Positions 17,750-27,107 of a stretch of DNA of 61,621 bases are shown here, in pieces. The notes under the pieces are model-generated. The model did not search any database, was not told the origin of the DNA, and saw only the letters and a program-made list of their open reading frames with translations. The DNA comes from Clostridiaceae bacterium (GTDB taxonomy: Bacteria > Bacillota > Clostridia > Christensenellales > CAG-917): contig JAITPR010000059.1 of the NCBI GenBank assembly GCA_031289315.1, positions 1 through 61,621 on the forward strand. The letters are read 5' to 3'. Position numbers and translations under genes: made by a program. Every line of letters starts with the position of its first letter. Position 1 is the first letter of the stretch.

Positions 17750-19491
17750 AGAAGCTTTTGGTGAAGTCCTCCGTCGCGTTGACGGCGGCTCAAAAGAAAA
17801 AACTTGAATCGGGTATCCGCGAAAGGGAGCTCTCCTTTAAGTACGTCGTCGAGCCTATTATAGGCGGCATTCAGATTTACGACGGCGAGCGGATTTTGGA
17901 TACGTCCATAGCCACGGATTTGTCTAAAATGAAGAAGCACATAGACGACTTCATTTTTTCTTTGGGCGAAGGCGTAGCCGTTAAGGACATACCCTCTCTC
18001 ATAAAAGAAAAATCCGCGCAGTTCAAGGATAAGGAACACGACTTCGAAATTTGCGGACGCGTAACCTCCGCAGCGGACGGCGTGGTACGCATAGAGGGGC
18101 TTTCAAGCTGTAAGTACGGTGAACTCGTGTTAGTCGGCAACGCCGGCTTCGCGCTAGCCATGAACCTAGAGGAAAACGGTATAGGCGCTATGCTACTTGG
18201 CGGAACCTCCTCCGTGTCTTACGGCGATATTGCATATACGACGGGAAAAATACTGGAAGTACCCGTCGGCGACGAGATGTTGGGGCGGGTAATAGACCCG
18301 TTGGGCAACCCTTTGGACGGCAGAGCGCCGCTTAAAAGCTTAAAGACGCGCCGTATGGAATATCCGGCGCCGGCAATTATCGACCGCGCAAAGGTCAATC
18401 AGCCGCTTGAAACGGGTATTTTGGCGGTGGACGCTATGGTTCCCATAGGCAAGGGACAGCGCGAACTTTTGATAGGCGACCGCCAGACCGGTAAAACAGC
18501 TATAGCCTTAGACGCCATAATAAACCAAAGAGGTAAAAATGTAATCTGCGTATACGTAGCTATCGGTCAGCGTTCGGCGGCGGTTAAAAACCTCGTCAAA
18601 ACACTGGACGAGCAAGGCGCTATGTCCTACACGACGGTGGTGTTATCCACCGCGTCGGATACGGCTCCGCTCAAATATATAGCGCCTTACACGGGCGCGG
18701 CAATTGCGGAAAACTTTATGTACGCGGGGCGCGACGTACTCATTGTTTACGACGACCTCTCCAAGCACGCCGAAGCCTACCGCACAATATCGTTGCTTTT
18801 AAAGCGTCCTGCCGGGCGCGAAGCCTTCCCCGGTGACGTGTTTTATATCCACAGTAAGCTGTTGGAGCGGGCGGCAAAGCTTGCCGACAAATTAGGCGGC
18901 GGTTCCATGACGGCGCTTCCGATAATCGAAACGCAAGCGGGTGACATATCCGCGTACATTCCCACAAACGTAATAAGCATTACCGACGGTCAAATTTATT
19001 TGTCTAAGGAGCTTTTCAACGCCGGTCAGCGCCCCGCTATAAACGTAGGGCTTTCCGTAAGCCGCGTGGGCGGTTCGGCACAAACCAAGCTAATGCGTAA
19101 GCTTAGTTCCAAAATGCGTTTGGAAATAGCGCACTATCGTGAACTTGTGGTTTTCGCGCAGTTCGGCTCCTCTTTAGACCCCGCCACGCGAGAAACTATC
19201 GAAAACGGCGTCCGTATGGAAGAGGCGATCCGTCAGCCGGAGGGTGTTCCGTTGGACATGTTGCGCGAAGAAATTTATCTTTTCGCAATTGTCAACAAGG
19301 CGTTGAAGAAAATACCGCGCGGCGGTGTGCTGAAATTTTTAGACGCGTATTACAACTATATAACCGCGACCAATCCCACGATTATGAAAATCATAAAGGA
19401 AACCGGCGATTTGGACGAGGACAACGCGGAAATTCTGCGTCACGCCACGGAAGACTTTACGGCGCACTACACCATGCCGGACGCAGAATAG
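17746..19491 (+). CDS. atpA: Fused ATP synthase delta (C-terminal domain) and alpha subunit
   Basis: About 581 residues from the ATGA overlap at 17746; alpha is usually about 500. Residues 1-70 match the C-terminal domain of delta/OSCP: VALTAAQKKKLESGI, then VVEPIIGGIQIYDGERILDT and DLSKMKKHI, the family signature with the conserved IGG and the D-S pair. The alpha sequence starts at about residue 72 (AVKDIPSLIKEK) and is complete: Walker A GDRQTGKTAIALD, catalytic arginine region VGLSVSRVGGSAQ, and a normal C-terminus. The N-terminal six-helix domain of delta, which normally docks on the alpha N-terminus, is absent and no separate atpH lies between atpF and atpG. The reading frame is continuous. 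Covalent linkage may replace the lost docking domain; that is inference. Confidence 0.9.
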   Translation: MKKLLVKSSVALTAAQKKKLESGIRERELSFKYVVEPIIGGIQIYDGERILDTSIATDLSKMKKHIDDFIFSLGEGVAVKDIPSLIKEKSAQFKDKEHDFEICGRVTSAADGVVRIEGLSSCKYGELVLVGNAGFALAMNLEENGIGAMLLGGTSSVSYGDIAYTTGKILEVPVGDEMLGRVIDPLGNPLDGRAPLKSLKTRRMEYPAPAIIDRAKVNQPLETGILAVDAMVPIGKGQRELLIGDRQTGKTAIALDAIINQRGKNVICVYVAIGQRSAAVKNLVKTLDEQGAMSYTTVVLSTASDTAPLKYIAPYTGAAIAENFMYAGRDVLIVYDDLSKHAEAYRTISLLLKRPAGREAFPGDVFYIHSKLLERAAKLADKLGGGSMTALPIIETQAGDISAYIPTNVISITDGQIYLSKELFNAGQRPAINVGLSVSRVGGSAQTKLMRKLSSKMRLEIAHYRELVVFAQFGSSLDPATRETIENGVRMEEAIRQPEGVPLDMLREEIYLFAIVNKALKKIPRGGVLKFLDAYYNYITATNPTIMKIIKETGDLDEDNAEILRHATEDFTAHYTMPDAE

Positions 19492-19554
19492 TCCACACCA
19501 CAAACAAAACAACCGGTTGTCATTTTCGCGTTAGACGCGTTCCGGTACATAACC

Positions 19555-20418
19555 ATGCAAAATATTGTCGAAATTAAAAACCGAATAAGAAGCGTTAAGG
19601 AAACGTCGCAGATAACCAAAGCGATGGAACTTATCAGTGTTTCAAAAATGAGGAAGTCAAACGACAAATACTATAAGAATACACGGTATTTTCACGAAAT
19701 TCGCAATGTCATGGCGGGCGTTTTAGACCATAAAGGCGATATAGCGCACCCGTATTTGACGGAGCCGCAGAATAAAAAATCGTTTTATATTGTCATAGCC
19801 AGTGACACGGGACTTGTCGGAGAATACAATCATCGCATTTTAAGCTATGCGGAAGCCGCGATAAACGCCGAAAACGGTGGAAAACGCGTGTATGTCATAG
19901 GTCAAATGGCGCGTGATTATTTTGCCGGCAAGGGATTGGACGTCTCCGCGGAGTTTGTCGATTTCGCGCAAAACCCCTCCATCGAGGACGCGCGCCGTGT
20001 CGCGGCGGCAGTCGTCGCCGAGTTCGAAAAAGAGGACGGCTTAAACGTATACATCATATACACCGCGCACGGCGGTAAGAAAAACGCCGCGGCTAAAATG
20101 AGGCTGTTGCCGATATTAAAAAGCGATTTCAGCGATGTCGCGCTTTCAAATCCGTATAATTCGGAGCTTGACTTTGAGCCGTCGCCGGAGGAGGTCTTCA
20201 ATATTTTGGTTCCGCAGTACATTTTGGGCTTGACTTACAGCTGTTTGGTGCAGTCCGTCATGTGCGAACACATGGAACGTATGGAAGCAATGAACGCCGC
20301 CACTAAAAACGCCCACGAGATGCTTGAGGGTTTGGAATTGATATATCACCGCGCCCGTCAGGAACAGATAACTACCGAGCTTATCGAACTCACCGGCGGC
20401 GCGGCGGACCGCAAATAG
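19555..20418 (+). CDS. atpG: ATP synthase F1 subunit gamma
   Basis: 287 residues. The central rotor shaft, with both signature ends: IKNRIRSVKETSQITKAMEL at the N-terminus (about residues 7-26) and SEMRMEAMNAATKNA-like HMERMEAMNAATKNAHEML near the C-terminus. The middle domain (SFYIVIASDTGLVGEYN) is the usual Rossmann-like part. It sits between alpha and beta in the standard order. Confidence 0.96.
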   Translation: MQNIVEIKNRIRSVKETSQITKAMELISVSKMRKSNDKYYKNTRYFHEIRNVMAGVLDHKGDIAHPYLTEPQNKKSFYIVIASDTGLVGEYNHRILSYAEAAINAENGGKRVYVIGQMARDYFAGKGLDVSAEFVDFAQNPSIEDARRVAAAVVAEFEKEDGLNVYIIYTAHGGKKNAAAKMRLLPILKSDFSDVALSNPYNSELDFEPSPEEVFNILVPQYILGLTYSCLVQSVMCEHMERMEAMNAATKNAHEMLEGLELIYHRARQEQITTELIELTGGAADRK

Positions 20419-20434
20419 CGCGCGGAATAAGTGA

Positions 20435-21874
<1,440 letters not shown>

Positions 21875-22161
21875 TAGACGAAGCCGTTAAACTGTACCGC
21901 TTTAGGCTGTAGATAAAGTAAAAAAATTTATACGGCAGACGCGGCAAGTGAAATGAAAATTTTTCGCAGCCATAGTAGAGGTAACCGTTGCCAAAACGCA
22001 CCGCCTATAACTGGCAAAGCCGTTAAGAAAGATAAATATAGCCGCACCGTCTAAACGGCAGGCAAAACCATTTAAAGGAAACCTCACTAATAGGCGGAGC
22101 CGTTAAAAAACCGCATCGTCCAAACCAACCTCCGCTTTCATGCGGAAAGCTACGGGGAAAA

Positions 22162-22566
22162 ATGAAACCGTTCAGAGTGGAAATGCTTACGCCGGAGAGG
22201 ACATTCTTTGACGGCGAGGCGGAAAGCCTTATTATAGAAACGTCCGACGGACAGTTGGGCATCCTTGCGGGACACGCGCCGATAGCCATAGGACTTCAGC
22301 CCGCCTCCGTAGTACTTAAGGTAGCGGGCGGTAAGGAGCGTATAGCGGCTCACGGAGAAGGCTTCGTCGTGGTGCGTCCCGACAAAACCGTAATACTCTG
22401 CCAAACCATGGAATGGCCGGAAGAAATAGAGCTTGCCCGCGTCAAACGCGCCATAGATGAGCACGAGCAAAAACTTAAAAACGCACGCAACGATATAGAA
22501 ATAGGGTTGAGTAAGGCAACCATTGCCCGCGCGTTCGCCCGTCTAAAGGTGCTACAAAAGAAATAA
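22162..22566 (+). CDS. atpC: ATP synthase F1 subunit epsilon
   Basis: 134 residues: an N-terminal beta-sandwich (FRVEMLTPERTFFDGEAESL, GQLGILAGHAPIAIGL) and C-terminal two-helix domain (ELARVKRAIDEHEQKLKNAR and on) that regulates rotation. It lies 287 nt after atpD, a longer gap than elsewhere in the operon; that gap holds no gene but several short AACGGC/AAACCGC-containing repeats. It is followed by a degraded copy of its own 3' end. Confidence 0.95.
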   Translation: MKPFRVEMLTPERTFFDGEAESLIIETSDGQLGILAGHAPIAIGLQPASVVLKVAGGKERIAAHGEGFVVVRPDKTVILCQTMEWPEEIELARVKRAIDEHEQKLKNARNDIEIGLSKATIARAFARLKVLQKK

Positions 22567-22603
22567 GATTTAAGTTTACTTTCCAAAGTTGACCGGACCC
22601 AAC

Positions 22604-22655
22604 CAATAGAAAAAGGGTTAAGCAATGGAACTATTGCCCGCGTGTTCACCCGTCT
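22604..22655 (+). repeat. Degraded partial duplicate of atpC 3' end
   Basis: AATAGAAAAAGGGTTAAGCA followed by ACTATTGCCCGCGTGTTCAC matches the atpC segment at about 22494-22546 (ATAGAAATAGGGTTGAGTAA, ACCATTGCCCGCGCGTTCGC) with scattered changes. It is a tandem, non-functional copy about 110 nt downstream. Confidence 0.75.
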
Positions 22656-23013
22656 TCCGTCACCGCTTGAAGAACTTCAACTCCGCATCAAGTATAAAGT
22701 TCTGTCCAATGGCTAATCCCCCGAATGGGTACGTGCCGCGATATGGTCTTATAAAAGAAATTATAAAATCCGGCGTATATATGCATTTTTTCAGTTTAAG
22801 AAAGTACGCCTGTCGGTTTCCGTTTTTTTGCCGCCTAACGCCATTAATAGAGCGTCACACCTACCGATTTTCTACCCCAAATAACGACGTAAAGTATTGC
22901 GCAAGTGGGTTTTCCAGTGATTTATTGCCGCAAGAAGAAAGTCTTATAGAATAGGATATAAAATTCGACAACTTATCACTCTAATGATAGTTATTTAAAA
23001 ATAAGTTATTTCC

Positions 23014-23042
23014 TTGCCAAAATATGTCAATGTGTGTATAAT
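23014..23042 (+). promoter_or_regulatory. Promoter of the cas operon
   Basis: TTGCCA (23014-23019) and TATAAT (23037-23042) with a 17-nt spacer, about 40 nt before the cas6 start at 23083. The region 22660-23013 upstream is AT-rich with no convincing gene. Confidence 0.7.
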
Positions 23043-23082
23043 GAAAGAGAATTATGTAGATAAGGAGACGGGCTGTAGAAAT

Positions 23083-23811
23083 ATGCGAATTGAATTAACC
23101 TTTGCGCTTAAGGAACCGTTTATAACGGCGGACGATCGTGGTGTGGTCATATCATTTTTAAAATATGCCCTTTCCAATAAATACCCGGAGCTTTTCGCAC
23201 GGCTTTATGGCGCGAATGTGTCAAAAACCTTTTCGTTTTCCACATTTTTACCGGGCGCTAAGCTTATGGGCGATTGTTATTCGCTTTCCTTAAACACCGT
23301 GCGCGTGCGGTTGTCATCATCGGAGAGGGAGTTACTAGTCGCGCTGTATAACGCGATGATGAACGCCCGATTTATCGATTATCCCTTACCGCAAGGCAAT
23401 TCCTTCCGCTTGACTAGGGTGGGATATTCCAACACCTTTCCGACAGGGGCAAGCACCGAAATTATTAAATTTCTAAGTCCGTTGGTGGTGCGTTGCCATG
23501 ATAGAGAAACAAACGAGGATGAATATTTGGATTTCCGGTCGGTTGGATTTCCGGAAAGATTGCAAATAATTGCGGACGCCTATCTACAAAAGCGCGAAAT
23601 AGAGCCTTGCGCCGTTATCTTGCGGCCGCTTTCGGCGCGGAGCACCGTGGCGATTTGTCTGAAACGCAAGTTTTTGTGTAGCTTCGGGACTTTTGAACTT
23701 TCGGCAAGTCCGGAGGCTATCACGGAGTTTTATCTTGCGGGCATAGGTTCCCGCAGATCCGAAGGGTTCGGGCTTTTCGACATTGTAGGCAGGGGGCGCG
23801 GCGATGAATGA
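23083..23811 (+). CDS. cas6: CRISPR repeat endonuclease Cas6
   Basis: About 242 residues from ATG 23083 (MRIELTFALKEP); an upstream ATG at 23041 overlaps the -10 box and was rejected. Cas6 is a RAMP protein that cuts the precursor crRNA within each repeat. The diagnostic glycine-rich loop is at the C-terminus (AGIGSRRSEGFGLFDIVG). The central part (KLMGDCYSLSLNTVRVRLSS) fits the tandem ferredoxin folds. It heads the operon and overlaps cas8 by 8 nt. Confidence 0.9.
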   Translation: MRIELTFALKEPFITADDRGVVISFLKYALSNKYPELFARLYGANVSKTFSFSTFLPGAKLMGDCYSLSLNTVRVRLSSSERELLVALYNAMMNARFIDYPLPQGNSFRLTRVGYSNTFPTGASTEIIKFLSPLVVRCHDRETNEDEYLDFRSVGFPERLQIIADAYLQKREIEPCAVILRPLSARSTVAICLKRKFLCSFGTFELSASPEAITEFYLAGIGSRRSEGFGLFDIVGRGRGDE

Positions 23812-25483
23812 AATAAGCGTACGGCTTGATACCGCGATTTTTAACGCCGGAATTGTGGGCTTTATTAAGATTTTACAGCGCGGAAGTATTCCGTATGTCA
23901 TTGAACGCGATGAGCTTAGGATAAATGCCGCCGATTTTGCGGAGGTTGATCTTGCCAATCTTTTTGTCGCCGAAGCGGTGGATAAATTTTATAAATCAAC
24001 TCCGCTATACTCATGGACGAATAAAATGAATTTGTTATTAAATTCTGCTGATCAAGCTGAAGCGAAAGCATTCAATGACGATAAGAAATCGGCAAATTCA
24101 TTAATGAATGGGAAAATGCCAAAGTATATTGAACGATGCTTAGGAAATTTAGCAAGCAACGGGACAATAGAACTATTTGAAAAAAAGCTTATTAGTAAGA
24201 CAAAGAGAAGTGGTGAGCAATGCGAAACGGAGAAAGTGATCTCCGTTGTACAAACGAAATTTCAACTTATAAACAAAGCAACGAATATTGCGCAATTAAA
24301 AGAAACAATAGCGGATATATTGCGTGATATAGAGGCACCGACGGCGGCGCAAGCTCTACGTATGCAGTATATAGCCTTTTCTCGAATCGGAATGATTTGG
24401 GGAAAAGAATCGTGGTTCAATTTCAAGAAATCAACGCTAGCGAATTTCCAAGAATTTTACCAGAAAACCTTTGTTGAGCCGTTGCGCGCGATGTTCACTA
24501 CGAAGAAGGGCGGCAAAAAAAGTTGCTGTAATTGCGGCATTGATTATAATAACCTTGATTCCCTATCTTTCATGAACGATATGGGCGTGGATGCCGCGCG
24601 TAAAAAGTCTGCGTTTTGGGAAAAACGGTTTGATCTTGCCGTATGTCCACTGTGTCGCCTGATTTTTACCTGTGCGCCGCTCGGCTTTAATATGCTGGGG
24701 CAAGATTTGGTTTTTGTCAACAAAAGTGGGAGCATCGACGAGTTAATCCGGGCAAATGTACCTATCAATTTTGAAGCGGACGACAAAAATTATAGATATA
24801 AACTTATTACAAATCTTACCTTACAGGAACTAGAAGTCAAACGAAAGCATGATGTTCATAACATAGAGGTGCTGATCCGCCACAACGATACGGAGCGGTA
24901 CTCGTTGGATATTTTAGATAAGCGAATTCTTAAAGTATTTGGGGATTGTAAAACGGAATTTAATTATATTAAAGGTACGGTAGCCAAGGTGGACGGCGAT
25001 TATATCAATGTTTGCGAGAAAGCTATGGACTGTTTGTTTGCGCGGCGGTCGCTGTACGGATTGATTTTCAAGCTGATAAATGCCGGAAGTAATCCGGTTG
25101 CTATCAGAAAGCTACTAAATATACAAATAAAAAGGGAGGAGAAATCCATGAGTTACAAAATGGTTCGCGCCAACAAAATTTGGGAGGAGGGTTACGCGCT
25201 TAAACGCTATTTCGCCCAAGACAACCAAAATGAAAACAAGCTACGGGGAGCGATTATAAAGTTGCAAAATGCCCTCCGCACGGAAAACCGCGATTTGTTT
25301 TTCGACATACTAATTCGCTTGTATTCGGGCATTTCAAAGGCTATCCCCGACGGTTTTCTGGAGGTTATGAGCAGCGACGATGCGTTCAAAGAAATCGGAA
25401 CCGCTTTTATTTTAGGCACTTTAGGCAGCAAAGAGAAAGCAAACGAAACCGGAGATTCGTCCCCGGCTAATGACAATCAATAA
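23804..25483 (+). CDS. cas8b: Type I-B Cascade large subunit Cas8 (Cst1, CxxC-CxxC type)
   Basis: 559 residues. The two zinc-ribbon-like pairs CCNCGIDY (about residue 235) and CPLCRLIF (about 285) mark the CxxC-CxxC Cst1 family, the large subunit of the I-B (Tneap-type) effector that recognises the PAM. The rest is mostly helical and poorly conserved. It lies between cas6 and cas7 as expected. Its codon use is more AT-rich in the middle (24000-24450) than in its neighbours. Confidence 0.85.
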   Translation: MNEISVRLDTAIFNAGIVGFIKILQRGSIPYVIERDELRINAADFAEVDLANLFVAEAVDKFYKSTPLYSWTNKMNLLLNSADQAEAKAFNDDKKSANSLMNGKMPKYIERCLGNLASNGTIELFEKKLISKTKRSGEQCETEKVISVVQTKFQLINKATNIAQLKETIADILRDIEAPTAAQALRMQYIAFSRIGMIWGKESWFNFKKSTLANFQEFYQKTFVEPLRAMFTTKKGGKKSCCNCGIDYNNLDSLSFMNDMGVDAARKKSAFWEKRFDLAVCPLCRLIFTCAPLGFNMLGQDLVFVNKSGSIDELIRANVPINFEADDKNYRYKLITNLTLQELEVKRKHDVHNIEVLIRHNDTERYSLDILDKRILKVFGDCKTEFNYIKGTVAKVDGDYINVCEKAMDCLFARRSLYGLIFKLINAGSNPVAIRKLLNIQIKREEKSMSYKMVRANKIWEEGYALKRYFAQDNQNENKLRGAIIKLQNALRTENRDLFFDILIRLYSGISKAIPDGFLEVMSSDDAFKEIGTAFILGTLGSKEKANETGDSSPANDNQ

Positions 25484-25498
25484 AAAAGGAGAACTACA

Positions 25499-26401
25499 AT
25501 GAAAAAGAACGGCTTAACAATTTCCGTCGTATTTGAAGCGCAAAGCGCGAATTTCGGTGAGGGCATGGGCAATATTTCCTCTCTCAAACAGCTTTCACGC
25601 GGTGACGGGAATAGCTATACATACATTTCCCGACAGGCGTTGCGTTACAGCATCGTAAAGCAACTTGCATGGGATCAAGGCGATAACAAAAAACTCCTTT
25701 TTGCTCAAGGCAGCGGTGAAAAAACAGTTATTCAGTTCTCCCCCGAGGCAACGATTAGCGAATATCCCGAGATAGATCTGTTCGGCTACATGAAAACCCG
25801 CAAAGGCAAAACGGGCGGCGCGGAAACACGCAATGCAGTAGCGCGTCTTTCCCACGCAATTTCTTTGGAAAGCTACAAGGCCGACACCGACTTTTTGACA
25901 AACAAAGGGCTTGCCGACCGTATCGGATCGGCGAACAGCATTGCGCAAAGTGAAAACCATAAATCTTATTACGCGTATACCTTGACCATCGATTTGGACA
26001 GGATCGGCGTAGAAAGGGACAAAAGCGGAAAAATTACCGAGGAAATTCCTAACGCGGAAAAAGCTAAGCGCGTAGGCGACCTTTTGAACGTCATCAAACT
26101 GCTTTACCGCGATATTCGCGGCAGACGGGAAAATTTGTCGCCGATATTTGTAATCGGTGGGGTGTACGAAACGAAAAACCCATATTTTGCAGACAGAATT
26201 AAATTGTACAAGGGCAAGCTGGACATAAGTAAGATCATCGGTGCAATGACGGTTGACGAGGATTCGGAGAAAAATACTGCCGTGGGCTATCTTTCGGGTG
26301 CCTTTGCCAACGATGCCGATATTTACGATAAGCTGAAGCCCGTATCTGTGCGCGAGTTTTTCGACGGACTCAAAAAAGAAGTCGGCGATTATTATGCTTA
26401 G
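25499..26401 (+). CDS. cas7: Cascade backbone protein Cas7 (Cst2/DevR)
   Basis: 300 residues; the subunit that polymerises along the crRNA. The family signature is visible at the N-terminus: ISVVFEAQSANFGEGMGNIS, then YTYISRQALRYSIVKQL (about residues 40-56). The RAMP-like core includes YYAYTLTIDLDRIGVERDKS (about 158-177). A GGAGAACTACA site precedes the ATG. Its last 8 nt overlap cas5. Confidence 0.92.
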   Translation: MKKNGLTISVVFEAQSANFGEGMGNISSLKQLSRGDGNSYTYISRQALRYSIVKQLAWDQGDNKKLLFAQGSGEKTVIQFSPEATISEYPEIDLFGYMKTRKGKTGGAETRNAVARLSHAISLESYKADTDFLTNKGLADRIGSANSIAQSENHKSYYAYTLTIDLDRIGVERDKSGKITEEIPNAEKAKRVGDLLNVIKLLYRDIRGRRENLSPIFVIGGVYETKNPYFADRIKLYKGKLDISKIIGAMTVDEDSEKNTAVGYLSGAFANDADIYDKLKPVSVREFFDGLKKEVGDYYA

Positions 26402-27107
26402 GTGTATTCGTTTAGATTGCAGTCAGACGACGGCAAATTACCGTAAACCCATGTCGGTGCAGGTGGCGGAAAGCTATCGCTTACCTCCGTATTCCACCGT
26501 TATCGGCATGGTGCATAATCTTTGCGGCTTTACAGAATATCACCCCCTGCGGATAAGCGTACAGGGCGAATATCAAACGATTATCGGTGACATGTACACG
26601 CGGTATTTTTTCGGAACGACCTATGATGCTACACGGCATCAATGTTATACGGAGAACGAAGACGGCAAAAAGGACGGTATAACTCGCGGTTTAGGCACAA
26701 ACGAATTACTGGTGGACCTAAAATTAGTGTTGCACATTCTGCCGGAAGAAAAGGACTATCAAGCGGTGCTTGCCGGCTTGAAAAAGCCTGCTATTTATCC
26801 GTCCTTAGGTCGCTACGAGGATTTAATGCGTATAGACAAGTTGGCGGAGGTCGAGCTTGAACCTACGGACTCGCCCGACTTAGAATACGATGCATATGTA
26901 CCGGAAAGTCTTTTTTCAAAGTCCGAAGGCGACATTGTCTGCCCACGATATTTGCTTAACAAGGTTTACCGCGTTGATCCGAAGCGCGGCTGCAGAGAGT
27001 GGGAGCGTGTCGCTGCCTTTTATATTGCCAAGGGCAGCGAGCTTATATTTGACGAACAAATTGCTTACCGTGAGAAAGGCGGCAAAACCGGAGTGTTTCT
27101 TGCATGA
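26394..27107 (+). CDS. cas5: Cascade subunit Cas5 (Cas5t-like)
   Basis: 237 residues. It caps the 5' handle of the crRNA. The N-terminal RAMP signature is clear: IRLDCSQTTANYRKPMSVQV with YRLPPYSTVIGMVHNLCGF (about residues 28-46). The C-terminal part (about 170-237) is a tail found in longer Cas5 proteins. It overlaps both neighbours by a few bases, so the effector genes are translationally coupled. Confidence 0.92.
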   Translation: MLRCIRLDCSQTTANYRKPMSVQVAESYRLPPYSTVIGMVHNLCGFTEYHPLRISVQGEYQTIIGDMYTRYFFGTTYDATRHQCYTENEDGKKDGITRGLGTNELLVDLKLVLHILPEEKDYQAVLAGLKKPAIYPSLGRYEDLMRIDKLAEVELEPTDSPDLEYDAYVPESLFSKSEGDIVCPRYLLNKVYRVDPKRGCREWERVAAFYIAKGSELIFDEQIAYREKGGKTGVFLA

